Origin: Granulimonas faecalis
GTDB lineage: Bacteria; Actinomycetota; Coriobacteriia; Coriobacteriales; Atopobiaceae
Length of the DNA stretch: 64,000 nt
Assembly (NCBI RefSeq): GCF_022834715.1
Contig: NZ_BQKC01000001.1
Location: forward strand, 780,501-844,500
Reading direction: 5' to 3'
In this document: piece by piece, positions 63,017 to 64,000 of the stretch
How the letters are laid out: each line of letters opens with the position of its first letter
How positions within the stretch are numbered: the stretch's first letter is position 1
Notes under the pieces: generated by a model
The model's input: the letters and a program-made list of their open reading frames with translations, nothing else
What the model was told of the DNA's origin: nothing
Databases searched by the model: none
Translations under genes and position numbers: made by a program

Positions 63017-64000
63017 ATGGCATCGCCCATGAAGGGGTTCATGAACTGGATGGGGACCAAGTTCATGCCCATCGCCACCCGCATCGGCAACCAGCGTCAC
63101 CTCGTGGCCATCCGCGACGGCTTCATCTCCATCATGCCCGTGACCATGGTGGGCTCCATCGCCGTTCTGCTCAACGTCTTCTTTCGCGACCTGCCCGCCA
63201 TGTGGTGGGGCGAGGGCAACGCCTTCACCGAGGCCTGTGCCCAGCTCATCTCCATTAACGGCTTCGTGTGGAATGGCTCGCTCGCCATTCTCGGCCTGTG
63301 CTTCACGTTCTCCCTCGGGTACCACCTCTCGCGGTCCTACGGGGTCAACGCCATCGCCGGCGGCGTCATAGCCCTGTCGGCAGTCGTGTGCACGATGAAC
63401 CTCGCGCCGGCCTTTTCCTACGTGCTGCCCGAGGTGGGCGCCGACGCCGTGCCCGCGCTGCAGGCAGCCGGCCTCGCCGTGACGGAGGCCGACGGCGCCG
63501 TGAGCCTGGCGGTCACCGGCGCAGGCATGATCTCCACGGAGCTTACGAGCGCCACGGGCCTGTTCACTTGCCTGATCTTTGGCATGGTGTCCACCATGAT
63601 CTATGTGGAGCTCACGCTCAAGAAGATCACCATCAAGCTCCCCGAGAACGTTCCGCCCGCCGTGTCCAACGCCTTCACGGCCATCATCCCCGGCTGCCTG
63701 GCCATCTACGTCTGCGCCATCGTCACCCAGGTGTGCGTGAACCTCACGGGCGAGTACCCCAACGCGCTCATCAGCGAGATGATCCAAAAGCCGCTTTTGG
63801 GCATGAGCCAGAGCTTCTTCGCCGTCGTCCTCACCAACTTCCTCATGCAGCTGTTCTGGTTCTTCGGCATCCACGGCTCCAACGTCATGGCGCCCATCAC
63901 CGAGGGCATCTACACCCCGGCCCTGCTCGAGAACCTCCAGGTGTGGAACGCCACCCACGACGTCTCCCAGATGCCCTACCTGTGGACCCGCGGCTCCTTT
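63017..64000 (+). CDS. celB: PTS EIIC, lactose/cellobiose type, cut by window edge
   Basis: The first 328 residues of a membrane channel for beta-glucosides. MKGFMNWMGTKFMPIATRIGNQRHLVAIRDGFISIMPVTMVGS (read in segments) is the standard CelB N-terminus. FFGIHGSNVMAPITEGIY near residue 285 is the conserved glutamate/histidine region of the EIIC Lac family. About seven hydrophobic segments are seen before the edge. AAGGAGGTATCCC precedes the ATG. Full-length relatives have about 430-450 residues, so roughly a quarter is missing. An EIIA of the lactose/cellobiose type is not visible upstream and may follow. Confidence 0.92.
   Translation, partial: MASPMKGFMNWMGTKFMPIATRIGNQRHLVAIRDGFISIMPVTMVGSIAVLLNVFFRDLPAMWWGEGNAFTEACAQLISINGFVWNGSLAILGLCFTFSLGYHLSRSYGVNAIAGGVIALSAVVCTMNLAPAFSYVLPEVGADAVPALQAAGLAVTEADGAVSLAVTGAGMISTELTSATGLFTCLIFGMVSTMIYVELTLKKITIKLPENVPPAVSNAFTAIIPGCLAIYVCAIVTQVCVNLTGEYPNALISEMIQKPLLGMSQSFFAVVLTNFLMQLFWFFGIHGSNVMAPITEGIYTPALLENLQVWNATHDVSQMPYLWTRGSF

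Overview
The window is high-GC Gram-positive chromosomal DNA. The gene set (type III glutamine synthetase, HPr with Ser46, many PTS genes, a NusG paralog inside an exopolysaccharide operon, secreted proteins with tryptophan/glycine-rich wall-binding repeats, CCA-encoding tRNAs) best fits a gut Coriobacteriia member such as Collinsella or a close relative. That assignment is inferred from gene content and base composition, not from a database search.

Layout. 1-14.7 kb is core metabolism: nucleosidase mtnN, a zinc-phospholipase-C-like protein, a UMF1-type MFS transporter, MntP, an HdeD-like protein, lactate permease, a TrpXYZ-type ABC importer, glutamine synthetase III and DNA polymerase I. 14.9-15.1 kb holds tRNA-His and tRNA-Lys. 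15.5-19.3 kb is a PTS cluster: fructose-type EIIA, 1-phosphofructokinase, HPr and enzyme I. 19.4-32.2 kb is an exopolysaccharide locus. It starts with a long leader and a GC-rich Wzz/tyrosine-kinase/PHP-phosphatase module, continues with a LoaP/UpxY-like NusG paralog, and ends in a much more AT-rich variable block: priming sugar transferase, three glycosyltransferases, UDP-ManNAcA synthesis (WecC, WecB), a probable Wzy polymerase and a Wzx flippase. Its right edge is abrupt: the flippase stop codon abuts a decapitated Gfo/Idh/MocA oxidoreductase. 32.5-39.2 kb has a GNAT acetyltransferase, a minimal nucleotidyltransferase, a DUF4012 membrane protein and a secreted M6 metalloprotease with wall-binding repeats.

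39.4-42.9 kb is an RpiR-regulated operon for a second half of a fructose-type PTS (EIIB, EIIC, class II aldolase) with twin palindromic operators. It lacks an EIIA; the unattached EIIA at 15.5 kb could supply it. 43.2-44.2 kb is a lipid kinase. 44.74-50.63 kb is a 5.9-kb integrative element inserted in the 3' half of a tRNA-Pro gene. It has 45-bp attachment repeats, three arm-type repeats at each end, a tyrosine integrase, an excisionase-like protein, a DnaB-C-like helicase preceded by iteron-like repeats, a possible small-terminase-like HTH protein, and no capsid or conjugation genes. It resembles a phage satellite or a minimal replicative integrative element and is the best candidate here for an undescribed system.

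50.8-59.8 kb returns to core genes: gdhA, tRNA-Leu, tig-clpP-clpX, M18 aminopeptidase, an ABC exporter and rnhA. 60.2-64 kb is a beta-glucoside PTS operon (MupG/DUF871, GH4 phospho-glucosidase, EIIB, EIIC running off the right edge) behind two LacI-type operators.

Three families of short intergenic repeats recur across the window: a 7-bp-arm hairpin element with a GCCTGGCCCAT core, TGTCCCA boxes at exact 22-bp period, and CCTGAA-type palindromes near gene ends. None overlaps a convincing gene.
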